Below are positions 55,271-64,000 of a stretch of 64,000 bases of DNA, piece after piece. Source of the stretch: Venturia oleaginea (Eukaryota; Ascomycota; Dothideomycetes; Venturiales; Venturiaceae); the NCBI GenBank assembly GCA_013176395.1, contig JABMLP010000020.1, forward strand, positions 620,001 to 684,000, read 5' to 3'. Both the position numbers and the translations under genes were made by a program. Within the stretch, counting starts at the first letter, position 1; every line of letters starts with the position of its first letter. The notes under the pieces are model-generated. The model searched no databases. It was not told the origin of the DNA and saw nothing but the letters and a program-made list of their open reading frames with translations.

Positions 55271-56378
55271 ACGTGTTTCACCATTCACTTGGCCACCCCA
55301 CTCACTTGGCCACCCAACCAAAAAGTCTAATCCCTTCGTACAATTATCGCGATAATGTCAACACCAACCCCCGGATCGGCTTGCAAAGAGGCTAGATTAC
55401 TTCTTGCGAAGCAGAGCTTTCAAACGAATCCAAATTTAAGTCAACGTCAAATCTCAGCGTCGTACGATATTCCTCGATCTACACTTCAGTCTCGTCTTCA
55501 AGGTGGTAAACCACGAAGCGAATCTAATCACCAAAAGAGAAAGTTACAAATACATGAAGAGCAGGCTCTGGTTCAGTGGATCCTAGACCTTGATCGACGA
55601 GGATTTCCGCCCCAAATTATCGACGTACGACGAATGGCAAATGCTTTACTCGAAAAACGCGGTACGAATCCTCCACCGTCATTAGTCGGGAAGAACTGGG
55701 TATCCCGCTTCATCAACGCTCAGCCGGAGCTTTGTACGAAGTGGAATCGTAAATTCCATTCACAGCGTGCAAAATGCGAAGATCCAGCGACAATCAACGC
55801 GTGGTTTCAGCGTGTTGAAGAGACGCCCTCACCACCAGGTACACCCCATGGAGTAGCGCCACAGTGGACGTCAGAAACTCCTCGTACGATAGCTCAGCTT
55901 GAGCAGCAGGCTCAGCTCGTCCGAAATCTTCTTCATCGCCAATCTCAGAGCCCAAGTAGTCAAGCAATTGGTCAACTCATCAAAGGATGTCAAGTCGCAA
56001 TGAATTCAGCAGTAATACTTGCAGAAGAGAATAGGAAGCTTCGTACGGAGAACCAACGACGAAAACAGAAGCAACAGTATCGTAGACGATATATTGCATA
56101 TAGAGGCGTTTTACAAGCTCAACAGGGTCAGTTCTTGGTCGAGGGATGCGAATATAGCTCTAGAGATAGTGTTCAAGATCAGGAAGTCGTCGTACGACAG
56201 CGAGCATTACCAACATGTAGTGGCTGCGGTATTCAAGGTCATAAGATTAATCGATGCCCAAATACATAAAGAATGTATTGTTAGAATTATTTTAGCAAAA
56301 GCTGTATTGGTGGGAGGTTTATCGCACGATGACTTAAGATTTAGTGGTTGGGGTGGCCAAGTGAGTGGTGAAACACGT
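55271..56378 (+). mobile_element. Non-autonomous pogo/Fot1-type element with retained ORF
   Basis: 1108 bp with ends ACGTGTTTCACC (55271) and complement GGTGAAACACGT (56378), TA at 55269-55270 and 56379-56380. The TIR continues into CACTTGGCCACCCCA, and the left end has a second direct copy of CACTTGGCCACCC. The termini resemble those of the Fot1-like element at 2336-4186 (ACGTATTCCACC), so the two belong to related families. Confidence 0.92.
55355..56269 (+). CDS. Transposase-derived DNA-binding protein lacking the DDE domain
   Basis: 304 aa, uninterrupted. Residues ~10-60 form a psq-type HTH (NLSQRQISASYDIPRSTLQS). Residues ~70-145 are the CENP-B-like DNA-binding half (EEQALVQWILDLDRRGFPPQ... 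VGKNWVSRFI... CEDPATINAWFQRVE). Directly after WFQRVEETP the protein continues with the part normally found after the catalytic domain (TPHGVAPQWTSETPRT...), then a coiled-coil segment and a Cys/His knuckle (CSGCGIQGHKINRC). Roughly 200-250 residues carrying the three catalytic acids are missing, and the junction is clean and in frame. The product could bind element ends without cutting, as P-element KP repressors do; this is inference. Confidence 0.88.
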   Translation: MSTPTPGSACKEARLLLAKQSFQTNPNLSQRQISASYDIPRSTLQSRLQGGKPRSESNHQKRKLQIHEEQALVQWILDLDRRGFPPQIIDVRRMANALLEKRGTNPPPSLVGKNWVSRFINAQPELCTKWNRKFHSQRAKCEDPATINAWFQRVEETPSPPGTPHGVAPQWTSETPRTIAQLEQQAQLVRNLLHRQSQSPSSQAIGQLIKGCQVAMNSAVILAEENRKLRTENQRRKQKQQYRRRYIAYRGVLQAQQGQFLVEGCEYSSRDSVQDQEVVVRQRALPTCSGCGIQGHKINRCPNT

Positions 56379-56633
56379 TAGTTGTTTGTGTGATATTAGT
56401 AAGTTAGTTAGTAATATTACATAGTGCCCTTACTTGCCTGCTGAGAATCGACCATGCGCCTCAGCGATGACTTCATTTCGCATGGGCATCAGCTGCAGCG
56501 CGCGAATCGTGAATGGTGAAGCGCAACGGTCCTTCGCTGCCTTGAACCGGCCACCGTTAAACAAAACCCTAATCCTGGCCCAGCTCCACATCTCTTCCAA
56601 TCTACTCAGTGCCAGTGGTTTCCAGCTACAATC

Positions 56634-59600
56634 ATGGTTGAGAAACACGTCCTCTTCGACGGTCTGGGAGACTCCAAGGTCGGGCTAGAAGGTCTTCCGG
56701 GATATAGTGATGAGCTTTGGTGATTAAACAGTCAGCTTCTGTCTGGACATCATACTCATACATGTAAACAGGGAGAAATCGCCACTGGGAAATCCCAAAG
56801 AGTGGCCTTCGAGCCTCAGATCCTTCTCTATTTTCATCAACTCTCTACCGAATCCTGCCGCTATCTACTGGGGCCATGACTTAGTCTTCATTTATAATGA
56901 TCATTATAAAAACATCTCCAACGTAGCTCTGCAACAAGGAACGGCCCAAAACAAAAACTTATCCGATCAAGCTCTTGCCGCGATACGGACTGCAATGCAT
57001 GGCAGAACTCGTCGCAATCTGGATGGCTCTTTGTTCTTGCCAGGAAACCCCATAGATGGTACAGAGTACAATGCTTTGTTGAGTCCAATATGGGACCGAG
57101 CCGACACACTGGCCTCTGGCACTGTTGCTCAATTCTTTCCCAGCCCTTCAACATCACAACGTGAAGAGCCAGAACCGCTCGAGAATGGTGAAGGCCCGGT
57201 GATTGCGAAAAGACCCAGTCCCACGCGCAGGCGCACCGACGAGATTCCACTTGACAAACATCCCTTCTTCCAGGTGCGTTTATTTCTTTCCCATCTTCGA
57301 GTGTCAATCTTGAACCGGAATACAATTTGACTTCGTTAGCGGTTTGCTGCCATGCTACCAACTGGTCTTGCTATTCTGGACCATAAAGCAGAAGCAGTGT
57401 TTGTCAACCAGCAATTCTACGACTTAACAACAACGCCTGACCCGAACAAAACATTTCAATCTTGGCCGCGGACCATACACACCGAGGATTATGAAAGGGT
57501 GATGAAAGCCTACAACGACGCATTTAAGTCGGGGAAGCAGATGGAATGCGAGATGTCAAGGTCAACACAACCCGTGGCGTCTGCTTCTCCTCTCGCCATT
57601 AGGGGATGATAATTTGAGACAAGCAAGTTTGACCCAGTATGGCGGCTTCATCTGTGCTATGGTCGACATCTCTTCCCAGAAAGCACAGGAGCTGGCGCAA
57701 GAAAAGGCAGCACAAGAAGCTCGTGATCGAAAAGAGCAGCAAGAGAGGTTCATTGATATGATCTCGCACGAAATCCGCAATCCACTTTCAGCTTGTTTGC
57801 ATTGTGCCGAAGACATTATCGACACAGTTGTTGATGGCGCTAAGGCAGCATCCGAAAAGGGCAAGAGCATGGTCTCGGTGGCCTCGATAAGCGAAGCTGC
57901 AGAGACTATAATGCTATGTGTCCCACATCAGAAAACATTGATCGACGACATACTTTCCTTCTCCAAGCTCGACAGCTCCATGCTCTCTCTGTCTCCGAAG
58001 AGCGTACAGCCAAAACGACAACTTGCGGACTCTTTGAAGATGTTCCAGCCCGAATTACGCAAACAAAATATGAAGTTCGAATACAAGGTGGACTGTTCTT
58101 ACGACGGTTTTCACGTTGATTGGGTCAAGGCGGATTTAGTTCGAATAAGTCAAGTACTTGTCAACCTCGTTACCAATTCGATCAAATTTATGGCCAAAAC
58201 AAAGGATCGTGAGAAGATCATAACAGTAGCTGTTGGTGCTTCTGTGGATCGACCAACTTCCTACCCTCCCAATGTAGTGTTCTTCGATACCGACGAGATG
58301 GGATACCGCATAGATGGCACGAACACCTCGGAGTGGGGAAATGGAGAGGCGTTGTACATACTCTGTGCTGTAAAGGATACTGGCATTGGCATCAGCAACG
58401 AGAACCAGAAGAAACTTTTCCAAAGGTTTAAGCAAGCCACTCCAAAGACTGAAGAAATCTACGGCGGATCCGGGCTGGGTAAGTTGCAGATTATTTTGGC
58501 GACACAGTGGGGGTACTCATTGAATGCGTAATTCATTGCCCTCTAACTAACGCAACCGCATTAAAGACGACCAGATCAAGATTGATATCGCATTTCTTTT
58601 GGCGATTCCTAGAAAATACATCGTTAGAAAATTTGCGATATCAATCTTGATTTGAAGAAGTGTTGATGGAAAAAAGCTGTACAGCAAGGTAGGGCGGCTA
58701 GTTTGTAGATCTCGAAATACATACTCAATGAGCTACCTGACTGTGGCGACCATTTCCTGAGATAATACTGCGCTAATATTGTCATACAGGACTCAACATT
58801 AGTAGAAAATTATGCCAATTGCATGGAGGTGAGATCGGCGTCAGCTCAGTCGAAGGCGAAGGCGAAGGCTCCACGTTCGGATTCTTCTTTAAAGTCCGCC
58901 GAACAGAGATAACTGACGGCTCGACCCCTCCTAAACACGATCGACTTTGGGATACCGAGCTACAAGACAATATGCAGACCCAGCACGGAGAAAAGGCGCC
59001 CATAGAGATCATACAAGACACCGAATCCCAGCACGACCCGCTAGAGCACGTGGCGGAAGCCGGTGCCCAGCAAGTTGAGGACAGCAAAAAGGTAGATAAA
59101 CAAACTCCTGGCAGCGAGCATCATGGCTGCGGTGAAAGACCAAGCGGGCCCAAGACAGCAGACTCTAATCGAATGGCACCTACTCGGCTGGTTATGCACC
59201 AAAAACAAACTGACTCTGAACAGCTGTCCTCTTCAAACTCTCAAGCAATCAACAGCCCACGGCTATTGCTAGTAGAAGATAACGTTATCAATCAAAGGAT
59301 TCTACGAAGAAAACTGGAATCCAAATCGTTCCAGGTCACAACGGCAAACAATGGTCACGAAGCTGTCGAGGCGGTCCACAAGATTTCCACCTCCGACAAT
59401 GGCGCGTCTGGTCAGTCCAAGGCCTTCGATATTATTCTTATGGACCAGGAGATGCCTGTCATGGATGGCAATGCGGCGACGAAAGCAATCAGGAAGATGG
59501 AATCGGAGGGCCAGGTATCACACATCCCAATTCTCGGCGTTACGGCCAACGTGAGAGAGGAGCAGAAAAATGACATGATATCTGCAGGTATGGATGATGT

Positions 59601-59673
59601 TATCAGCAAGCCTTATGGGATCGGCGAAATGGTTGAGCGGATTCGAGGGATGATGATCAAACGCAAAGAGTAG
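56634..59673 (+). pseudogene. Hybrid histidine kinase (PAS, HisKA, HATPase, receiver) with apparent frameshift
   Basis: Exons: 56634-56719, 56772-57273, 57340-58478 (with a frame change near 57555-57562) and 58790-59673. The N-terminus has a PAS-like region (SPLGNPKEWPSSL... NPAAIYWGHDLVFIYNDHY) and a second PAS (RFAAMLPTGLAILDHKAEAV). The frame then shifts: SGKQMECEMS is in one frame, NPWRLLLLSPLGDDNLRQ in another, with no plausible intron between. The H-box is FIDMISHEIRNPLSACL, with N-box LVTNSIKFM, G1 VKDTGIGI and G2 YGGSGLG. The receiver near the end has LLVEDNVINQ, phospho-acceptor IILMDQEMPVMDG and a Lys in ISKPYG. All catalytic residues survive, so this is a recent lesion, a sequence error or a gene with unusual decoding. 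Gene start is tentative. Confidence 0.75.
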
Positions 59674-60442
59674 GAATGCGGCGGGGCTACGTTGCTTCAG
59701 TTGTGTCATGGGTTAAGTATGGGCCTGAGTATGAAAGAAGGCGGTCGTTGGTGCTGGTGGGAGTTGAGTGGTGTTCATTGATAGCAGGCTCGCTGAATTC
59801 GACATCCAGAGGACAGTGAAGATTGTATAATAATTCACGTTACTGCATAGCGATGGGGTCATGAGGACGGAAAGAAACAAGTGATTTATGAAGAAGATGA
59901 GGATGAGTTGAAGGGGACTGGACTGGGATGTTCCGGATAGGGAGATAGTGGCTTGCCCGTGCGATGTCTTCTCAGCCTTAGAATACTCCCAAGCGAATAT
60001 AAGTCGGGCAGTGTCCCCCTTCGTGCCATGAGCTGTTCATCCACCTCTTCGCCCCTTACGTTGCAAAGGCGAGGGTGGCGTTTTGACCAGGGACCCTTCT
60101 CTTCATATCGCAAGGCAGGTCGTGTGAGGAGATCAGGATCGACTTCACACTCCCTCACCTCGTGCTCACCTTCTTCTGCAGTCTTACCAATCGTTTGCAC
60201 TTTGCTCCATCCAACTTGGACGGGCTGCATCCCGAACTCGGCGACGTTAATGACAATGTCCCGCTTACAAGCGCCTCTCTTGGTTCCGTAGAGCTAACAT
60301 GTTTCTCGAGTCTACCAAGACAAAAACATCCCCACCCCAATTGACTCTTAACGTCCCGATCTAACGCTAACATTTCACTCACGACAGCTGCGTTCTCGCA
60401 CATTCTAACATTCAATCTCATTTCTTTTAGAAGCTCGACGAC
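59674..60442. other. Intergenic, no gene seen
   Basis: Between two plus-strand genes. No coding signal on either strand beyond unsupported short ORFs. Confidence 0.4.
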
Positions 60443-62155
60443 ATGGCGCCTCCAGGCCCAATTGAAGTAGAGGCCGTCAGCGATACACAAGGGCACACCA
60501 TTCGCGACCCCTTCAGTCTACCTCTCAGAGTCAATCATATCCATGGACGCCGAAAAAAGGCTGAGAAATCCCAATGGGGTCCAGCCGCTCCCTCGCGATC
60601 CAGCCAGTTCAAGAGTCACACTTCGTTGAAATCAAAACCGAAAGCGAAGAGATGGGATCATCGTCTGACTGTCGAAGCCAAAAGTCGTAAAGCCAACTCT
60701 CTCAAAGTCGCTGCTCAATATCTATCTAAGCCCGGCATCATTACCCTTGGTGGCGGTCTCCCGTCCTCAGAGTACTTTCCGTTCGAAAGCATCTCTCTTA
60801 AGGTCCCCTCGATCGGCCACTTCTCCGAGCAGGAAACCGCGGACAGCGGCGTCACCCTCACTGTGGGAAAACATGACATGGCAGAAGAGAAGTCGATTAT
60901 GGATCTGACCGTTGGTCTACAATATGGACAAGGAACCGGCACTGCACAATTGTTGAGATGGATAACGGAGCACACAGAATTGGTTCACGCACCGCCATAC
61001 TCTGACTGGGATTGTAATATGACCATTGGAAGCACTTCGGGTCTTGATATGGCATTGCGAATGTTCTGTGAGAGAGGGGACTGGATTATGTCGGAGGAGT
61101 ATACATTTGCTACGGCTGTAGAGACGGCAGCACCTCTGGGTGTCAAAGTCTCTGGAGTCAAAATGGACGAGCAAGGTCTTCTTCCAACAGCTTTGGACAC
61201 GCTTCTGCGCGATTGGGATCCTACCGCTCACAATGGCGCCAGGAAGCCATTCGTTCTATACACGGTACCAACCGGTCAAAATCCTACAGGCGCAACCCAA
61301 GGCAATGAGCGACGGAAGCAGATCTATCGAGTATGCCAGAAGCACGATGTGTTTATATTGGAGGACGAGCCATACTATTTCCTTCAAATGCAGCCGTACA
61401 CGGGTCCAGGCCAGCCAGACGCTCTACCACCAGCCTCGCACGAAGCTTTTTTGAAGGCACTGGTACCAAGTTTCTTAAGCATGGATGTTGATGGACGGGT
61501 CTTGCGAATGGACTCTTTCTCAAAAGTCATATCTCCAGGATCTCGCGTTGGCTGGGTGACAGGATCGGAGCAAATCATTGAGAGATATCGCATGCACGCT
61601 GATGTTAGTACTCAAGGACCTAGTGGTATGAGCCAGATGCTTCTATTCAAGTTGTTGGACGAGCACTGGGGCCACCCGGGTTATCTCGATTGGTTGATTC
61701 ACATTCGGCTGGAGTACACAAAGAGGAGAGACGTAATTCTAAATGCTTGCGAGAAGTACCTGCCCAAGGAGGTCGTTTCATGGGTCCCGCCTATGGCAGG
61801 GATGTTCGTAAGTTTACTGACAACTCTTCTCCTTTGTTTTGCCCAATCTAATATTACATAGCACTGGATGAAAATCGATTGGCGAAAACACCCACATGGG
61901 TCGACCAGGTCCATCGAGCAGATCGACGAGGAGATTTTCATGGCCTCGATTAACCATGGTGCTCTTGTGATGCGTGGATCCTGGTTCTACGCCAACGCTG
62001 AGGACAACCACGATACGCTTTTCTTCCGCGCCACTTATGCCGCCGCTCCATTTGAGAAGATTGAAGAAGCTATTCGACGATTTGGTGAGGCTGTGAGGGA
62101 GAGCTTCGGACTGCTCAAGAATGGGAGCAATGGAGCCGAAAAGTCTGAAAAGTGA
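60443..62155 (+). CDS. Aromatic amino acid aminotransferase, Aro8-like (PLP-dependent)
   Basis: Two exons (60443-61807, 61862-62155) give 552 aa. Fold-type I aminotransferase motifs are present: KPGIITLGGGLPSSEYFPF near residue 95, LQYGQGTGTAQLL, TIGSTSGLDMALRMFCERGD, VPTGQNPTG, EDEPYYFL and DSFSKVISPGSRVGW, where Lys361 is the predicted PLP Schiff-base lysine. The substrate-binding Arg near the C-terminus lies in FFRATYAAAP. The closest families are Aro8/Aro9 and alpha-aminoadipate aminotransferases; the protein may take part in Phe, Tyr, Trp or lysine metabolism. The basic N-terminal 70 residues are longer than in yeast Aro8. Confidence 0.92.
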
Positions 62156-62702
62156 TGTGGTGGGCAATTGAGATTATGAACGATGGCATTATGGACTGCT
62201 AAGTTGATCTACACGCGTGAAGCTTGTGAATAAGTGTATAGCCCTCACTTTTAAATAGACTGGTGAGGTTCGTCAAGATGATCCTAGATTTCGATTTCAT
62301 CCCCTTCTGAGGTCTGCATGCCGACATCCCTGTTGTGCATGCGCCTGTTCTAATCGTGCCGGAACATGCCATTGCTAGTTGAGCTTGAGGCTATAATCGA
62401 TGCCAGACAGTTGTGAGTGCTTCCGGAAGAAAAACAATCCTCCAAAGCGTGAAAGGGGGCTTCGAGATGATGCTTTATGGGTCCATTGCTTGCATTTGGC
62501 CTGGATTAAGTCTGAAAAAGGATCCATCGTGAAGTTGATTTCCAAGTACATTGTAAGTGTCTCCATCTGTTTGATACATGGGCGTGTCCTAACCATACAC
62601 ATACAGATACACGCTCCATACATATGCTCCTTTTGCATTCATCCCAAGAAAACGCCTAGCCTTCTTTTCCCAAAGAAGTGCCATATTGCACAGGTATCTC
62701 GC
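62156..62702. other. Convergent intergenic region, no gene seen
   Basis: Holds the 3' ends of the aminotransferase (+) and Ost2 (-). No coding or repeat signal. Confidence 0.4.
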
Positions 62703-63353
62703 TCAATTGATAAAGTTTACGCAGAAGAAATGAAGAAGCATGCTGCCGAAGATGAAATCCGCGAATGCCCTGTGAGACTGTCAGTAGTTGTCCATGTGGT
62801 GGGAGATGTTTCCTCGCGATTGGCGAGGGGATCCGCCATTTTTGGGGAGTAGAAGACTGACCGTTCGTCTGATATACTCTTGAATTCTTCGCGATTCTCG
62901 GGGTTTGTTTGCATGCGGAGGGAGGCGGTGAGGACGAATTGGCCGACTGTGGAGCTGAAGCCAGCGAGGAAGGCGTTGAAAGGCTGGGATTGAATCCATC
63001 AGTACGGACTTCTACACACATTGATCATTCCTGCATTGTCATCCTTTCTCTTTTGCAATTTCCATCTGTCCAATCCTACAATCCATGGATGTAACGAGTA
63101 AACTCACAAAGTTACCAGCAATCACGCAATACACGAATTGTAGAGCTCCAACCACCGCCAGAAATGCCATGAAAGCGTCAAGAAGCTTCACCCGCTGCGG
63201 TGTTTTGTTCACGTAGTTCTTCCATATTCCATCGACGATTTGCTGGGCGGAGGAGGTGTTCTTGGAGCTCGTTGATGGGCGGGAGACTGGTGGTGTGGAC
63301 GTGACAACGGGTGCGGACGTCGAAGGGGTTTGTTCGCGCTTTCTTGGGGCCAT
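62703..63353 (-). CDS. OST2: Oligosaccharyltransferase subunit Ost2/DAD1
   Basis: Three minus-strand exons (63353-63108, 62983-62862, 62769-62703) give 144 aa. Spliced segments read QQIVDGIWKNYVNKTPQRVK, FVYCVIAGNF/PFNAFLAGFS, QFVLTASLRMQ and the invariant end R/AFADFIFGSMLLHFFCVNFI. Three membrane segments are expected. A Ser/Thr/Pro-rich N-terminal extension of ~35 residues is common in fungi. The protein is a core subunit of the ER oligosaccharyltransferase that N-glycosylates nascent proteins. It shares a 215-bp divergent promoter with the TMEM14-like gene. Confidence 0.95.
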
Positions 63354-63568
63354 GTTGACGGTATTGTCGGGTCTGTATTGTTTATGGTGAATTTGTCGTT
63401 GTCGTGCTTCCCGTAAGGACACTTTTGGCACTTCGCGAGCGAGCGATGTATGGACCCCTGGTTCGGATTGTGGAGACCTCGATTACGACAGTAAGCTCGA
63501 CTTCGGCCTCGACAACAACCTCTACTACATATACTTCCAATCCCTAACAACAAGACCAATTCGCAATA
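63354..63568. promoter_or_regulatory. Compact divergent promoter, Ost2 / TMEM14-like
   Basis: 215 bp between two start codons, read in both directions. It includes CGAGCGAGCG and alternating tcgac/gtcga patches; no recognised element. Confidence 0.5.
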
Positions 63569-64000
63569 ATGGTAAGCTGGCCCCCGATTTCTCGGTGTCC
63601 ATACGCCAACTTCAATTCCTCACGCGCAACCTCATCCGCCGATTCCATAGCTTCTCCGCAATTCTCAGCCTCATGCTCCCCTTAAACACTAGCTAACAAC
63701 ATCAGTCCCAAGACCAAATCGCCCTTCTCGTCGGCTTCCTCGTCGCCGGTGGAGGAATCACGGGATACGTTCGCACTGGATCAATTCCCTCAGTCGTCGC
63801 CGGTTGCTCCGTCGGCCTTCTTGTTCGTCATTTTCCCTCACCCGGATATATAAATTCAAAGACTAACGATTACGTTTCCAGTACGTCCTCGGCGGTCTCC
63901 GAATCCGTAATCGCCAACCTTATGGCGTCGAGCTTGCCCTACTCGCTTCCGTCGTTTTGGCTGGATCTTCCATTCCAAGAGCTATTAAGAGTGGAAAGCC
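63569..64000 (+). CDS. TMEM14-family small membrane protein, partial at window end
   Basis: Exon 1 is only the ATG (63569-63571), followed by a GTAAGC donor and a 134-nt intron. Exon 2 (63706-63822) encodes SQDQIALLVGFLVAGGGITG... and exon 3 (63882 onward) YVLGGLRIRNRQPYGVELAL... RAIKSGKP, running past base 64000. Gly-rich hydrophobic helices and the SIPRAIKSGKP motif fit the TMEM14/Tmh11 family. Human members are linked to mitochondrial haem and lipid handling; fungal roles are poorly known. One or two further exons or residues lie outside the window. Confidence 0.9.

Overview
The window is nuclear DNA of a filamentous ascomycete (Pezizomycotina; the class is not resolvable from this sequence alone). 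Genes are split by many short introns, mostly 45-70 nt, with GTRNGT donors, CTAAC/CTRAY branch sites and YAG acceptors. The proteins include fungal-type Caf120, Tos1, Pex13, Ssb, a Ypr097w-like PX protein and an Aro8-type aminotransferase, and the mobile elements are typical of fungi (Ty3/Gypsy with chromodomain, pogo/Fot1, Tc1, LINE-like). Gene models below were built by hand from ORFs, splice signals, frame continuity and family knowledge. Exon coordinates are inferences, but nearly all preserve frame exactly.

Layout: 1-5.2 kb is a transposon graveyard (3' end of a chromodomain Ty3/Gypsy element and its LTR, a 448-bp foldback element, a Fot1/pogo element with one frameshift, MITE-like repeats). 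5.2-33.6 kb is a housekeeping block: a coiled-coil membrane protein (+), TspO/MBR (-), ARS2/SERRATE (+), a PX-domain protein (+), a PWWP protein (+), Caf120 (+), a CDF zinc transporter (-), a DUF202 membrane protein (-), complex I 49-kDa subunit (-) and the divergent RNA polymerase I/III AC40 (+). 34-35.4 kb (-) holds coding-like fragments I do not recognise. 35.6-45 kb carries Tos1, Pex13, a UBE2W-type ubiquitin-conjugating enzyme and a 13-exon Ssb-type Hsp70.

46.4-53.3 kb is a second accessory island: a Tc1 element with an intact transposase, interrupted 39 bp inside one end by a second Tc1-like element that carries a nonsense codon; degenerate AT-rich repeats; a small secreted Cys-containing protein whose start codon appears to be split by an intron; a 1-kb retroposed LINE-like insertion with a 13-bp target-site duplication; and a TIR-bounded MITE. 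53.4-64 kb returns to genes: choline/ethanolamine phosphotransferase, then a TA-flanked pogo element coding for a transposase-like protein without any catalytic domain, a hybrid histidine kinase with an apparent frameshift, the Aro8-type aminotransferase, and the divergent pair Ost2/DAD1 and a TMEM14-family protein (cut by the window end).

There is no obvious gene cluster or operon-like logic. The core genes serve RNA metabolism, membrane lipid, mitochondrial, peroxisomal and cell-wall functions. The unusual biology is in the mobile elements (nesting, DDE-less element), in splicing (8-nt microexon, GC-AG intron, split start codon) and in the Kex2-site-flanked repeat within Tos1.
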